From NCBI RefSeq assembly GCF_947253395.1, contig NZ_CAMXYY010000017.1, positions 1-23,199 of the forward strand: a stretch of DNA of 23,199 nt. Direction: 5' to 3'. Shown here one piece after another: positions 6,902 through 13,175 of the stretch. Under the pieces are notes generated by a model, which saw nothing but the letters and a program-made list of their open reading frames with translations, made no database searches and was not told the origin of the DNA. The position numbers and the translations under genes are program-made. The stretch comes from an uncultured Olegusella sp. Its GTDB lineage: Bacteria; Actinomycetota; Coriobacteriia; Coriobacteriales; Atopobiaceae. Positions within the stretch are counted from its first letter, which is position 1. Every line of letters begins with the position of its first letter.

Positions 6902-6963
6902 ATGTTTACATCAGAAGGCGAAGCGGAATACAAAAAATGGGAAAAGTGGATATCAGACGATGA
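6823..6963 (+). pseudogene. Protein-like 46-codon frame, possible gene remnant
   Basis: It reads MTGGKPNAHGRALNEWLKK, then NKFKKGRHVYIRRR, and ends after 46 codons. The first 33 residues are strongly basic and look like a real C-terminal protein segment. The frame is open upstream back to a stop at 6793, but without a ribosome site. The last part overlaps the next gene (start 6902) in another frame and is probably not meaningful. No family is recognised. Confidence 0.25.
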
Positions 6964-7282
6964 GTTTCAATTTAGTCCAGATTTCATTCCAAATGATGAC
7001 ACGCCTCAAGGGGCAATTGATTATTACAAAGACATGTATAGAGAATTTTTCCCCATGCTTGAAATAGATTCTCCTAACTTTCAATGGCCAACAGGAATAG
7101 GTCTAAATTGCTAGATTGCTGAGCGCATTTGATGAGCAAAAGAAAGGCAAAGCTTGTCACTTCTTTATTGATGATTACCAGTTTGAGAGAGTCTGGGTAA
7201 ACCCTTTGCCAATGCGAACCTCGGAAGGCCAAATGCGTACGAGATTTCTATGCGGGATTACATGAAGAGACACAGATTGTAG
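6902..7282 (+). pseudogene. Broken gene, possible DUF4417-type protein in fragments
   Basis: The first fragment (6902-7114) has GAAGGG 5 bases before its ATG and encodes 70 acidic/aromatic residues (MFTSEGEAEYKKWEKWISDD...) of unknown family. It stops at a TAG. The next frame continues at once with ARLLSAFDEQKKGKACHFFI and DDYQFERVWVNP (7107 to about 7205). HFFIDDYQFERVW reminds me of DUF4417 proteins of phages and mobile elements, which is a tentative match. A third frame then reads GRPNAYEISMRDYMKRHRL up to a stop at 7282. Three consecutive protein-like segments in different frames indicate at least two indels. Sequencing error is the alternative explanation. Confidence 0.45.
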
Positions 7283-7316
7283 GTGATAGAACATAACGCT
7301 TGATGAGCCATTGTTC

Positions 7317-7490
7317 ATGAAAAATCGAGCCTGGTACATCATCCCAGCAGATGAGGGAATCGAATCTGCCCTGTTTGATGATGACAGGGGTTACCATCTG
7401 AAGGACGATGTTCCTGATGCAGTCAGGAAGTCTTACGATGAGTTCTACGCTGTGCTCGAGGGTGGAATCGAAGCACTGATAGAGCACTAG
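7317..7490 (+). CDS. Small acidic protein or gene remnant, function unknown
   Basis: 57 codons from an ATG at 7317, too short for ordinary ORF cut-offs. It reads MKNRAWYIIPADEGIESALF, then DDDRGYHLKDDVPDAVRKSY, and ends in DEFYAVLEGGIEALIEH. The composition is clearly protein-like. The frame is open upstream to a stop at 7287 and reads NITLDEPLF before the ATG, so the true protein may have been longer and the start lost. No ribosome site precedes the ATG. The downstream neighbour is a YjcQ-type gene 30 bases away. The family is not recognised. Confidence 0.4.
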   Translation: MKNRAWYIIPADEGIESALFDDDRGYHLKDDVPDAVRKSYDEFYAVLEGGIEALIEH

Positions 7491-7520
7491 GTTGGCTTTT
7501 TCTTACCGAAAGATGTTGCA

Positions 7521-7850
7521 ATGGCATCAAATGATGCGTTTGTGCTCATGTACAAGATAATTGCGTATATCTACCAGTGCATGAAAGATGGAAAACCTGC
7601 CGTGCGGTCGCATTATTCAACAGATGCTCTTGGGGTTCCAGAGGACTACTGGAAATACGTGATAGAACAACTTGTTTCTCATGGTTATATCGAAGGTATT
7701 ACGGTTACTAAGACGTTTAGTAATACGATTATAATACCTGATGATCCAAAGGTAACTATTGAGGGTATTCAATTCGCTAAAGAAAATAGCGTTATAGCCA
7801 AAGCGAAAAAGTTTCTCATAGAGATGAAGGCAGTGATTCCTTTTGTCTAG
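7521..7850 (+). CDS. YjcQ family protein
   Basis: 109 residues matching the YjcQ family layout. It has an N-terminal MYKIIAYIYQCMKDGK helix, a winged-helix-like middle with YWKYVIEQLVSHGYIEG, and the family's closing pattern VTIEGIQFAKENSVIAKAKKFL. YjcQ proteins are small, are often carried by phages and integrated elements, and have no established function. The winged-helix appearance suggests nucleic-acid or protein binding, which is inference. The ribosome site is weak (GAAAGA about 7 bases upstream). It is one of the few intact genes in this region and supports a phage/mobile origin of the segment. Confidence 0.75.
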   Translation: MASNDAFVLMYKIIAYIYQCMKDGKPAVRSHYSTDALGVPEDYWKYVIEQLVSHGYIEGITVTKTFSNTIIIPDDPKVTIEGIQFAKENSVIAKAKKFLIEMKAVIPFV

Positions 7851-7885
7851 CGCATTATGAGTAATCGTTTCTGTGCCTGAAGGTT

Positions 7886-8299
7886 GTGACTATATATGGG
7901 TGGTCGTGGTGCCTCGAGTACCATAGTGATTATGGCAATCGCTATGGCACGCAATACCTCTCCGTCTACGAATCTGGAAATATTAAATTCCTTAAAGGAA
8001 ATGTAGGGAAGCCAGAAGAGCTGCTCGAAACAATGACTAGAGGTCGTGTGTACGTACTTCTTAATTCGAAGGGCAACATAAAGAGCATTACATTCTTCGA
8101 TAAAGAAAACAAGAGGAGTAGGGTAGTCGAAATCGACCATGGGCATCAAAAGATGAGAGAACATGTGCACAGGGGATATGAAAGACCAATAAAAGATGGC
8201 CAATCTTATGCCACAAAGCCTACGGCGAAAGACCGAGAAATGATTGACAGGGTTAAGAAACTCTGGGAAAGTCATAAGAAGACAGCATTGGTGCAATAG
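7886..8299 (+). pseudogene. Phage-type GGRG protein with a 5' frameshift
   Basis: The main frame reads YGNRYGTQYLSVYESGNIKF, ETMTRGRVYVLL, FFDKENKRSRVVEIDHGHQK and a C-terminal MIDRVKKLWESHK. I recognise this arrangement (YGTEY, GNIKF, ETMTKGRVY, DLDHxH, HxHxGY, a final VDRVxxxW helix) from small phage-associated proteins and C-terminal extensions of phage head proteins. Relatives begin MGGRGSSSG. Here MGGRGASS is encoded from the ATG at 7896, but in a different frame from the rest. A single-base indel near 7914-7925 would rejoin them. As it stands, only a GTG start at 7886 gives an open frame of 137 residues. Function is unknown. Confidence 0.6.
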
Positions 8300-8607
8300 C
8301 CAGCACGCCTTGATGGAGGAGATTGCGTCTAAGAAGGCGCGATGCTGTCTTCATTAATTAGCTTGCCAAGCAAGCGCCGACTAAGGAACGCAAGACAGAA
8401 GCAGTCTCTAGCTTAAAGCAGTAGTAGGTCCTGAGAAAAACTCAGGACCTACTACGTCATGTCACTTGACAATGCTTGGCTCATATTAAAAAGATAATAA
8501 ATAAAGCCCGCACAGGGACCATGAAGGCCCAAGTACAGGCATTTCATTTCAATTAATCAGCTCAACGGGTTGTTAACCAGTGTGTCACCTTGGATAGGAG
8601 GCGTTAT
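8300..8607. other. Non-coding stretch with a perfect hairpin
   Basis: No gene seen. The main content is the 15-bp hairpin at 8421-8455. A TTGACA hexamer at 8466-8471 is followed by AT-rich sequence but has no well-spaced -10. Confidence 0.4.
8421..8455. repeat. Perfect 15-bp inverted repeat with A5 loop
   Basis: GTAGTAGGTCCTGAG (8421-8435), AAAAA loop, then the exact reverse complement (8441-8455). There is no T-tract on either side, so it is not a standard intrinsic terminator. It could be a bidirectional transcription barrier, an RNA-stability element or the end structure of a lost mobile element. Confidence 0.85.
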
Positions 8608-8774
8608 ATGACGCTTACACATAAGGCATGGGTTATAAATGCAACAAATGCGGCAACACCCAAGAGATAAACCCTCATACAGACAAGTCATTTGCTTCTG
8701 CCAATCGTGTGGGTGCATACAACCTTCAAGGGTATGTGATATTTCCTAACACCGATATTTCATGGCATGTATGA
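8608..8774 (+). pseudogene. Frameshifted CxxC mini-protein
   Basis: AGGAGG lies 6 bases before an ATG at 8608 that reads MTLTHKAW and then leaves frame. From 8628 another frame reads MGYKCNKCGNTQEINPHTDK and then SFASANRVGAYNLQGYVIFP, to a TGA at 8772-8774. The two halves join if one G is added in the GGG at 8630-8632, giving about 55 residues with a KCNKCGN zinc-knuckle-like pair. The strong ribosome site in front of the wrong frame is the best evidence for a recent frameshift or a sequencing error. If translation started at 8628, there would be no ribosome site. Confidence 0.5.
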
Positions 8775-8819
8775 TGGAAAGCCAACTTGGCACAAGCCTA
8801 TATTGCATCACAAGCAAAT

Positions 8820-8962
8820 AGATGGTTCGTCTTTCGGCCCCCATGAGCACAGATGGTTCACTCCTCGAGTTTTCACAAATTCTGACCTGCGGTTTTATGG
8901 ATGGACAGGCCGAAGTTTGAACCATCTGTCGTTTGAGTCGCCGAAGCTCGAACCATCTGTGG
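8820..8962 (+). repeat. Compound inverted-repeat element, copy A
   Basis: Two forward units (AGATGGTTCG at 8820, AGATGGTTCA at 8851) lie left of a core TCTGACCTGCGGTTTTA (8881-8897). Two inverted units (CCGAAGTTTGAACCATCTG at 8910-8928, CCGAAGCTCGAACCATCTG at 8941-8959) lie to the right. Start-to-start spacings are 31, 30, 29 and 31 bases. A related element occurs in reverse orientation at 12075-12182. Both are intergenic. No coding frame within it is convincing. Confidence 0.8.
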
Positions 8963-9194
8963 AGCAGTACAGCAAAGCAGTACAACTAATCGTCACCAAA
9001 AGCCAGTAGTAAAAATACAAAGGGCAGCCCGTAGTAGTTCCTTTCAAGAGCTTATTTTTTGTGTCCACAGGGCTTGATAAAATACTACCTAAGCGACCAG
9101 GGTTTGTCTGTCGTGCACTGTAAAAGGCAAGTTAACGTCTAGGTTTTTTTGACCGCTTAAATTTTCATCGGCGGTTCGAGAAGATAGGGGAGTT
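8963..9194 (+). other. Leader region upstream of yfbR
   Basis: No gene seen. An extended -10-like TGATAAAAT (9075-9083) without a good -35 could start the yfbR transcript, leaving a leader of about 105 bases. TTTTTTT occurs at about 9145-9151 without an obvious stem. Confidence 0.3.
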
Positions 9195-9797
9195 ATGGTA
9201 GCCAAGAGAGAAGAATCGCATTTCTTTGCTCTGCTTTCTCGATTAAAGTATATTGACCGTTGGGTCTTGATGCGCTGTTCGCGCACGGAAAATCTTTCTG
9301 AGCATTCGCTGGAAGTTGCGATGATTGCTCATGCGCTTTGCGTGATTGGTAACGTACGTTATGGTCGCAATCTCAATCCCGAGCGGGCGGCGTTGGCGGG
9401 CATGTATCATGATGCATCCGAAATTATTACTGGCGATATGCCAACACCGGTAAAGTATCGTAACGGTCAGCTGCGCGATGCATATCACCAGGTAGAAGCT
9501 GAGGCAGAAGATGAGCTGTTGGATACGCTGCCCGAAGATTTGCGCGATGAGTTTGAACGAGCATTTCGTTTTAGCGTAGATGACGAGTTGATGTTGCGTC
9601 TTGTCAAGGCAGCTGACAAACTTTCTGCTCTCATCAAATGTGAGGAAGAAGAGCGTAGCGGTTCGAGTGAGTTTGCGACTGCCTCAGCTTCCACACGTCA
9701 GAAACTTGAAAAGATGGCACGAGAGCTGCCCGAGGTGCGCGACTTTATGGAAGAGTTTTTGCCGAGCTATGGCCGTACCTTAGACGAGCTTCTTTAG
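9195..9797 (+). CDS. yfbR: 5'-deoxynucleotidase YfbR (HD domain)
   Basis: 200 residues closely matching YfbR along the whole length. YfbR removes the phosphate from deoxyribonucleoside 5'-monophosphates in the cytosol, part of dNTP pool control. Metal and catalytic residues are all present with a constant offset of four from the E. coli protein: His37 in SEHSLEVAMIAHAL, His72-Asp73 and Glu76 in MYHDASEIITGD, Asp81, and Asp141 in VKAADKLSAL. The TPVKY motif is also intact. The ATG is preceded by AGGGGAG, rather close. It is convergent with the next gene, and the two stop codons overlap by 4 bases. Confidence 0.92.
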   Translation: MVAKREESHFFALLSRLKYIDRWVLMRCSRTENLSEHSLEVAMIAHALCVIGNVRYGRNLNPERAALAGMYHDASEIITGDMPTPVKYRNGQLRDAYHQVEAEAEDELLDTLPEDLRDEFERAFRFSVDDELMLRLVKAADKLSALIKCEEEERSGSSEFATASASTRQKLEKMARELPEVRDFMEEFLPSYGRTLDELL

Positions 9798-10744
9798 TTT
9801 GAGCTACTAGAGGTATTTGTTTGGTTATCGCTGGTACCGCTCTTACTCGGATCTGTTCCTGTAGAAGAAGTGCCGGAGTCAGACTTGTCGGGGTTCTGTT
9901 TGTCCTCGCTTGGGTTGGTCTTGTTAGGATCACCATTTGCTGCATCAGAACTACCGTTGCCGTTGTTTTCGCCATTATTTTCGTTTGAATGGGTGTTTTC
10001 GTCTGTCTTTGCGGGGTCGTCAGTCTTGCTGGGGTCTGTTGAGTCTGTAGGCTTGTTGTCGGTTGTAGCGGCCGTGTTTGCGTTTTCGTGAGCTTTTTGC
10101 TGGGTATCTGCTGAGTTGTCCTGCTCGCCTGAATCTGGCTTGGTGTAGGTTGATGGCATCAATACGGTTTTTGAGCCAAGACCCTGACCTGCTGTGACAA
10201 GTGAAATTATTCCAGCTGTTATTGCGAGAGCTAGTAGTGCTGCAGCAATGGCTACGCCTAGACGTCGCCATGCCAGCTTGTTTGTGCGTACAGCTACGGC
10301 TTGGCGGATAGAATGTGGGGCTATAGGAGTTCCTGTTGTTGCATGGGAATGCGGGCCTGTTTTGTCCGAAATAGTGAGTGGGCGCTGTTGTACCACAGTC
10401 TGATCCATTGCAGGCTCTGACATTGCCGCAGTCGCATCGCTGCAGGTGGAGTCCATGTTTTTCTCATAAGGAGAAAAAGCTGCAGGTAGAGAAACATTCT
10501 GCAGCTTAGCTGCTGAACGATGAATGATTTGCTGGTAAATCTGACTTGCAAAAGACGAGGCGGCCGCTGCAATTATGGTGCCAATAAGAGAGCCTGCAAC
10601 GCCAATTTTGGTTGAGAGTATGAGTGCCGTACCTGCCGCCATTGCACTTGCAAATACTGTCGCAAAGGAAACCTCGCCAAACAAGCCTTTCTTTTCGTCA
10701 GAGTTGGCAGCTGCGGCATTGATATCGTTTTGCTTGTAAGCCAT
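9794..10744 (-). CDS. Membrane protein with low-complexity tail, function unknown
   Basis: 316 residues. Two hydrophobic helices form a hairpin at about 25-46 and 48-72 (GTALILSTKIGVAGSLIGTI). A polar loop of about 90 residues follows, then a third helix at about 162-185. The C-terminal region of about 115 residues is almost only Ser, Thr, Asp, Asn, Pro, Gly, Lys and Glu. The tail is probably extracytoplasmic and could span the cell wall, which is inference from composition. GGAGG is 13 bases before the ATG, unusually far, but no other in-frame start exists because a TGA lies just upstream. The stop overlaps the convergent yfbR stop. No family is recognised. Confidence 0.7.
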   Translation of the reverse strand: MAYKQNDINAAAANSDEKKGLFGEVSFATVFASAMAAGTALILSTKIGVAGSLIGTIIAAAASSFASQIYQQIIHRSAAKLQNVSLPAAFSPYEKNMDSTCSDATAAMSEPAMDQTVVQQRPLTISDKTGPHSHATTGTPIAPHSIRQAVAVRTNKLAWRRLGVAIAAALLALAITAGIISLVTAGQGLGSKTVLMPSTYTKPDSGEQDNSADTQQKAHENANTAATTDNKPTDSTDPSKTDDPAKTDENTHSNENNGENNGNGSSDAANGDPNKTNPSEDKQNPDKSDSGTSSTGTDPSKSGTSDNQTNTSSSSN

Positions 10745-10803
10745 AGCTATTGAAGTGCCTCCTCAAGGTTGGTTGTCTTGCTCATTTTCCCGAATTGGCC
10801 TAG

Positions 10804-10832
10804 CTTATACCAGCCAAGCTAATATTCTTGGC
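10804..10832 (-). promoter_or_regulatory. Extended -10 promoter with palindromic operator candidate
   Basis: On the minus strand TGGTATAAG (10812 to 10804) is a good extended -10 for the membrane-protein gene, with a leader of about 52 bases. Directly upstream, GCCAAG-N8-CTTGGC (10813-10832) is a perfect 6+6 palindrome. It lies where a -35 would be, a typical place for an operator. Confidence 0.45.
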
Positions 10833-10989
10833 AGAATTACACGAAAAGCTAATCGCCCTTGCATGTTTTCGTCAAAACTCTTCCTAACTTAGCATTCCTA
10901 TAAGATTGGTCCCTCTTTAGACTTTCTTATTAGATTTTCTAAAAAAGCAGCGCCAGCTGACAAATGCGGACGTTTGAAGGCGGATTGGC

Positions 10990-10998
10990 TGGTAAAAT
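10990..10998 (+). promoter_or_regulatory. Extended -10 candidate for fba
   Basis: TGGTAAAAT at 10990-10998 is an extended -10 (TGnTAAAAT) with no well-placed -35. It lies about 45 bases upstream of the fba ATG. Confidence 0.35.
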
Positions 10999-11042
10999 GT
11001 TTTGTAGGACGTGTTCGGTAGTTGCGACATTAGGAGGCACAC

Positions 11043-11915
11043 ATGCTTGTCAACGCAACACAGATGCTCCAGAACGCTGAGAAGGGTCACTACGGCATCG
11101 GTGCATTCAACACCAACAACCTCGAGTGGGCAGACGCCATCATCACGGCTGCTGAGGAGAAGCAGTCTCCGCTGATTATTCAGTGCACCAGCGGCGCCAT
11201 GAAGTGGCAGGTCAGCTTCAAGGTTGTTTCCAAGATTGTGCATCAGATTGTTGAGGATAGGAATATTACTGTTCCTGTTGCTCTGCATCTTGACCATGGT
11301 TCGTATGAGGCTTGCTTTGCTTGCATCGAAGCTGGTTTTACCTCCGTTATGTATGACGGCTCTCATGAGGCTGACTTCCAGACCAACCTCGATCGTACCG
11401 CTGAGATTGTGAAGATTGCTCATTCCAAGGGCATCTCTGTTGAGGCAGAGGTCGGTGGCATTGGTGGTACCGAGGATGGCGTTACCGCTCAGGGCGAGCT
11501 TGCTGATCCTGAGCAGTGCAAGCAGATTGCTGATCTGGGCGTTGACTTCCTTGCTTGTGGTATCGGTAACATCCACGGCCTGTACCCTGATAATTGGGCT
11601 GGCCTGAGCTTTGATCGTCTTGCCGAAATCAAGGCTGCTGTTGGCGACCTGCCTCTCGTTCTCCATGGTGGCACGGGCATCCCTGTTGACCAGATCCAGA
11701 AGGCAATTGCCAACGGTGTTTCCAAGATTAATGTTAACACTGACCTTCAGGTTGCCTTTGCTAACGCTACTGGTAAGTATTGCGCTGAGCATCCTGGCTT
11801 TGATGACAAGGCATTCGATCCTCGTAAGCTCCTCAAGCCTGGTCGCGAGGCTATTGCTACCCGCACCAAGGAGCTCATTGACGAATTTGGTTCTGCAGGT
11901 AAGGGCTGGGCATAA
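11043..11915 (+). CDS. fba: Class II fructose-1,6-bisphosphate aldolase
   Basis: 290 residues, full length. It reversibly cleaves fructose-1,6-bisphosphate to dihydroxyacetone phosphate and glyceraldehyde-3-phosphate in glycolysis, using zinc. Visible landmarks are ALHLDHG (Asp84 catalytic, His85 zinc ligand), the GGTED loop at about 141-145, NIHGLYP (His178), LHGGTGI (His208) and KINVNTDL. AGGAGG lies 5 bases before the ATG. Codon use is visibly biased (GCT, GTT, AAG, CGT preferred), as expected for a highly expressed gene. It is monocistronic, with a strong terminator downstream. Confidence 0.96.
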   Translation: MLVNATQMLQNAEKGHYGIGAFNTNNLEWADAIITAAEEKQSPLIIQCTSGAMKWQVSFKVVSKIVHQIVEDRNITVPVALHLDHGSYEACFACIEAGFTSVMYDGSHEADFQTNLDRTAEIVKIAHSKGISVEAEVGGIGGTEDGVTAQGELADPEQCKQIADLGVDFLACGIGNIHGLYPDNWAGLSFDRLAEIKAAVGDLPLVLHGGTGIPVDQIQKAIANGVSKINVNTDLQVAFANATGKYCAEHPGFDDKAFDPRKLLKPGREAIATRTKELIDEFGSAGKGWA

Positions 11916-11995
11916 GTTTTTGCTGCATACGCCAAAACGAGCGTATTGCTTGTGTACTGATGACGTCTTACTGCATGTACGGGTGATTGTCAAAA

Positions 11996-12023
11996 GGGGC
12001 CAACCTTCGGGTTGGCTCTTTTT
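11996..12023 (+). terminator. Rho-independent terminator of fba
   Basis: GGGGCCAACC, TTCG tetraloop, GGTTGGCTCTTTTT. The 7-bp G-C-rich stem extends through G-U pairs and is followed by five T residues. Confidence 0.9.
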
Positions 12024-12074
12024 ATGCTGACGATTCTTTAACAGGTGGCATCGCCGACACTAAAAATGAACAAA

Positions 12075-12182
12075 CCACAGATGGCGGGCATTCCACACAC
12101 CGCAGATGGTTCGAGTTTCGGACGTGGCGAGCGTAAAACTGCAGGTCAGATTTTCCTTTAGTTCGACAAACGAACCATCTAT
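12075..12182 (-). repeat. Compound inverted-repeat element, copy B
   Basis: Read on the minus strand it has AGATGGTTCG (12180 down), the core TCTGACCTGCAGTTTTA (12150-12134; 16 of 17 identical to copy A), CCGAAACTCGAACCATCTG (12121-12103) and CCATCTGTGG (12084-12075). Core to inverted unit is 29 bases, as in copy A. The forward unit to core is 30 bases, as for the inner unit of copy A. Copy B lacks the extra 31-base unit. Confidence 0.8.
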
Positions 12183-12191
12183 CAAAGTTTT

Positions 12192-12225
12192 GGCAGTATC
12201 GCAATTGCGGCAGTATCGAAATTGT
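12192..12225 (+). repeat. 17-bp tandem repeat
   Basis: GGCAGTATCGCAATTGC (12192-12208) and GGCAGTATCGAAATTGT (12209-12225), 15 of 17 identical and directly abutting. They lie next to repeat copy B, downstream of the rrf2 stop. Confidence 0.7.
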
Positions 12226-12294
12226 GACAATGCGGGAAAAGATGGCGTGTGCATCACCGTAGCGGGAGGCCTTTTGCCTAGCAGGGTGGTCGAG

Positions 12295-12735
12295 CTAGGT
12301 GTTAGCAGGATGAGTTTCAGATCCGCCAGTAGGTAAAATGTCTGCCAAAGTTTTGCTGTCCAGATACTCAGCGGTGACCTGGCCGAGACCTACCCATACT
12401 TTTACCGTAGGACAATCAAAAACCTGTGGGCAAATCTCATCGCGGGTGCACTGTAAGCAAGCTACCGGTGCCAGAGAACCTTCAGCAGCACGCAATATTT
12501 CGCCGATGGTGTATTCCTCGGGTTTGCGTGTTAAACGATAGCCGCCACCCTTGCCGCGCTGACTATCAACGTAGCCTGCGCGGTGCATAAGCGCAATGAC
12601 CTGCTCAAGATACTTGCGTGAAATATTTTGTCGCTCAGACACATCCCCAAGCGAAATCCATCCTTCATGCGTTGCCAGATCGCTCATTGCGCGTAAGGCA
12701 TAGCGCCCCTTGGTGGAGAACATATTTGCAGCCAT
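12295..12735 (-). CDS. Rrf2/IscR-family Fe-S-sensing transcriptional regulator
   Basis: 146 residues. The N-terminal winged helix is typical of Rrf2 proteins (FSTKGRYALRAMSDLA, YLEQVIALMHRAGYVDSQRG, GGGYRLTR). A YTIGEILRAAEG dimer-helix region follows, and then four cysteines: Cys93, Cys96, Cys102 and Cys108. Cys96-x5-Cys102-x5-Cys108 is exactly the IscR [2Fe-2S] ligand spacing. It probably senses cellular Fe-S status and represses the suf operon, of which it is the last gene. GGGGGA lies 6 bases before the ATG, and the gap to sufU is 2 bases. MFSTKG, 4 codons in, is an alternative start. CymR-type control of cysteine genes is a less likely reading because CymR lacks this cluster. Confidence 0.88.
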   Translation of the reverse strand: MAANMFSTKGRYALRAMSDLATHEGWISLGDVSERQNISRKYLEQVIALMHRAGYVDSQRGKGGGYRLTRKPEEYTIGEILRAAEGSLAPVACLQCTRDEICPQVFDCPTVKVWVGLGQVTAEYLDSKTLADILPTGGSETHPANT

Positions 12736-12737
12736 AG

Positions 12738-13175
12738 CTAGTCCCCCTTATCTTCCAGCATTTCTTCAAGCGTGCGCCACGCCAACTCTGCACATTTTAC
12801 ACGCGCGGGCATATGCGAAATATCCTTCAAGCTCGACGCGTCTTCAAGCAGAGCAAGTTTGTTAGGATCGGTTTCGGTGCCACGTACCATGTCCATAAAC
12901 AAGCGACACAATTCGATTGCCTGCTGGGGTGTTTTGTCTGTTATAAGGTCGGCCATCATATCAGCTGATGCCTGGCTGATTGCACAGCCACTACCCTGAT
13001 AAGCTGCTTCTTCAATTACCCCGTCGCTGCCAATTTTGACGGAAAATACAAGGTCATCACCACAGCTCGGGTTAATGCCTTCATGGGTGTGCGTAGGGTT
13101 GTCCATCTGATATTTGTAGTCGGGATGGGCAACATGATCCATGAATGCAGCATTGTAAAGATTAACGGTTTCCAT
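12738..13175 (-). CDS. sufU: SufU, zinc-dependent sulfur-transfer protein
   Basis: 145 residues of the SufU type (IscU-like fold). Ligands are Cys38 and Asp40 (NPSCGDD), Cys64 (GSGCAISQAS) and Cys128 (PARVKCAELAW). The long insertion between the second and third cysteines separates SufU from IscU. In SUF systems of Gram-positive bacteria SufU binds zinc and takes persulfide from SufS for delivery to SufBCD. The start overlaps the end of sufS by 14 bases with a weak ribosome site, pointing to coupling. Confidence 0.93.
   Translation of the reverse strand: METVNLYNAAFMDHVAHPDYKYQMDNPTHTHEGINPSCGDDLVFSVKIGSDGVIEEAAYQGSGCAISQASADMMADLITDKTPQQAIELCRLFMDMVRGTETDPNKLALLEDASSLKDISHMPARVKCAELAWRTLEEMLEDKGD

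Noticed and set aside
7350..7370. TTCGATTCCCT on the minus strand looks like a tRNA T-arm and matches tRNA-Phe over 11 bases.
   Set aside because: No acceptor, D or anticodon stem can be built around it, and it lies in a protein-like frame. I do not count it as an attachment-site copy.
7335..7385. Minus-strand peptide QGRFDSLICWDD resembles QGRFDLLICWEE upstream of cysK (21593-21628).
   Set aside because: About 25 of 36 bases match, near what chance gives in a window of this size. The 7317-7490 plus-strand frame explains the first site better.
8820..8962. Regular spacing of repeats considered as a mini-CRISPR array.
   Set aside because: Units are inverted about a core, differ in sequence, and have no cas genes nearby.
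10917..11993. 358-residue minus-strand open frame opposite fba.
   Set aside because: It is a mirror of the strongly codon-biased fba gene, has no family features, and fba is certain.
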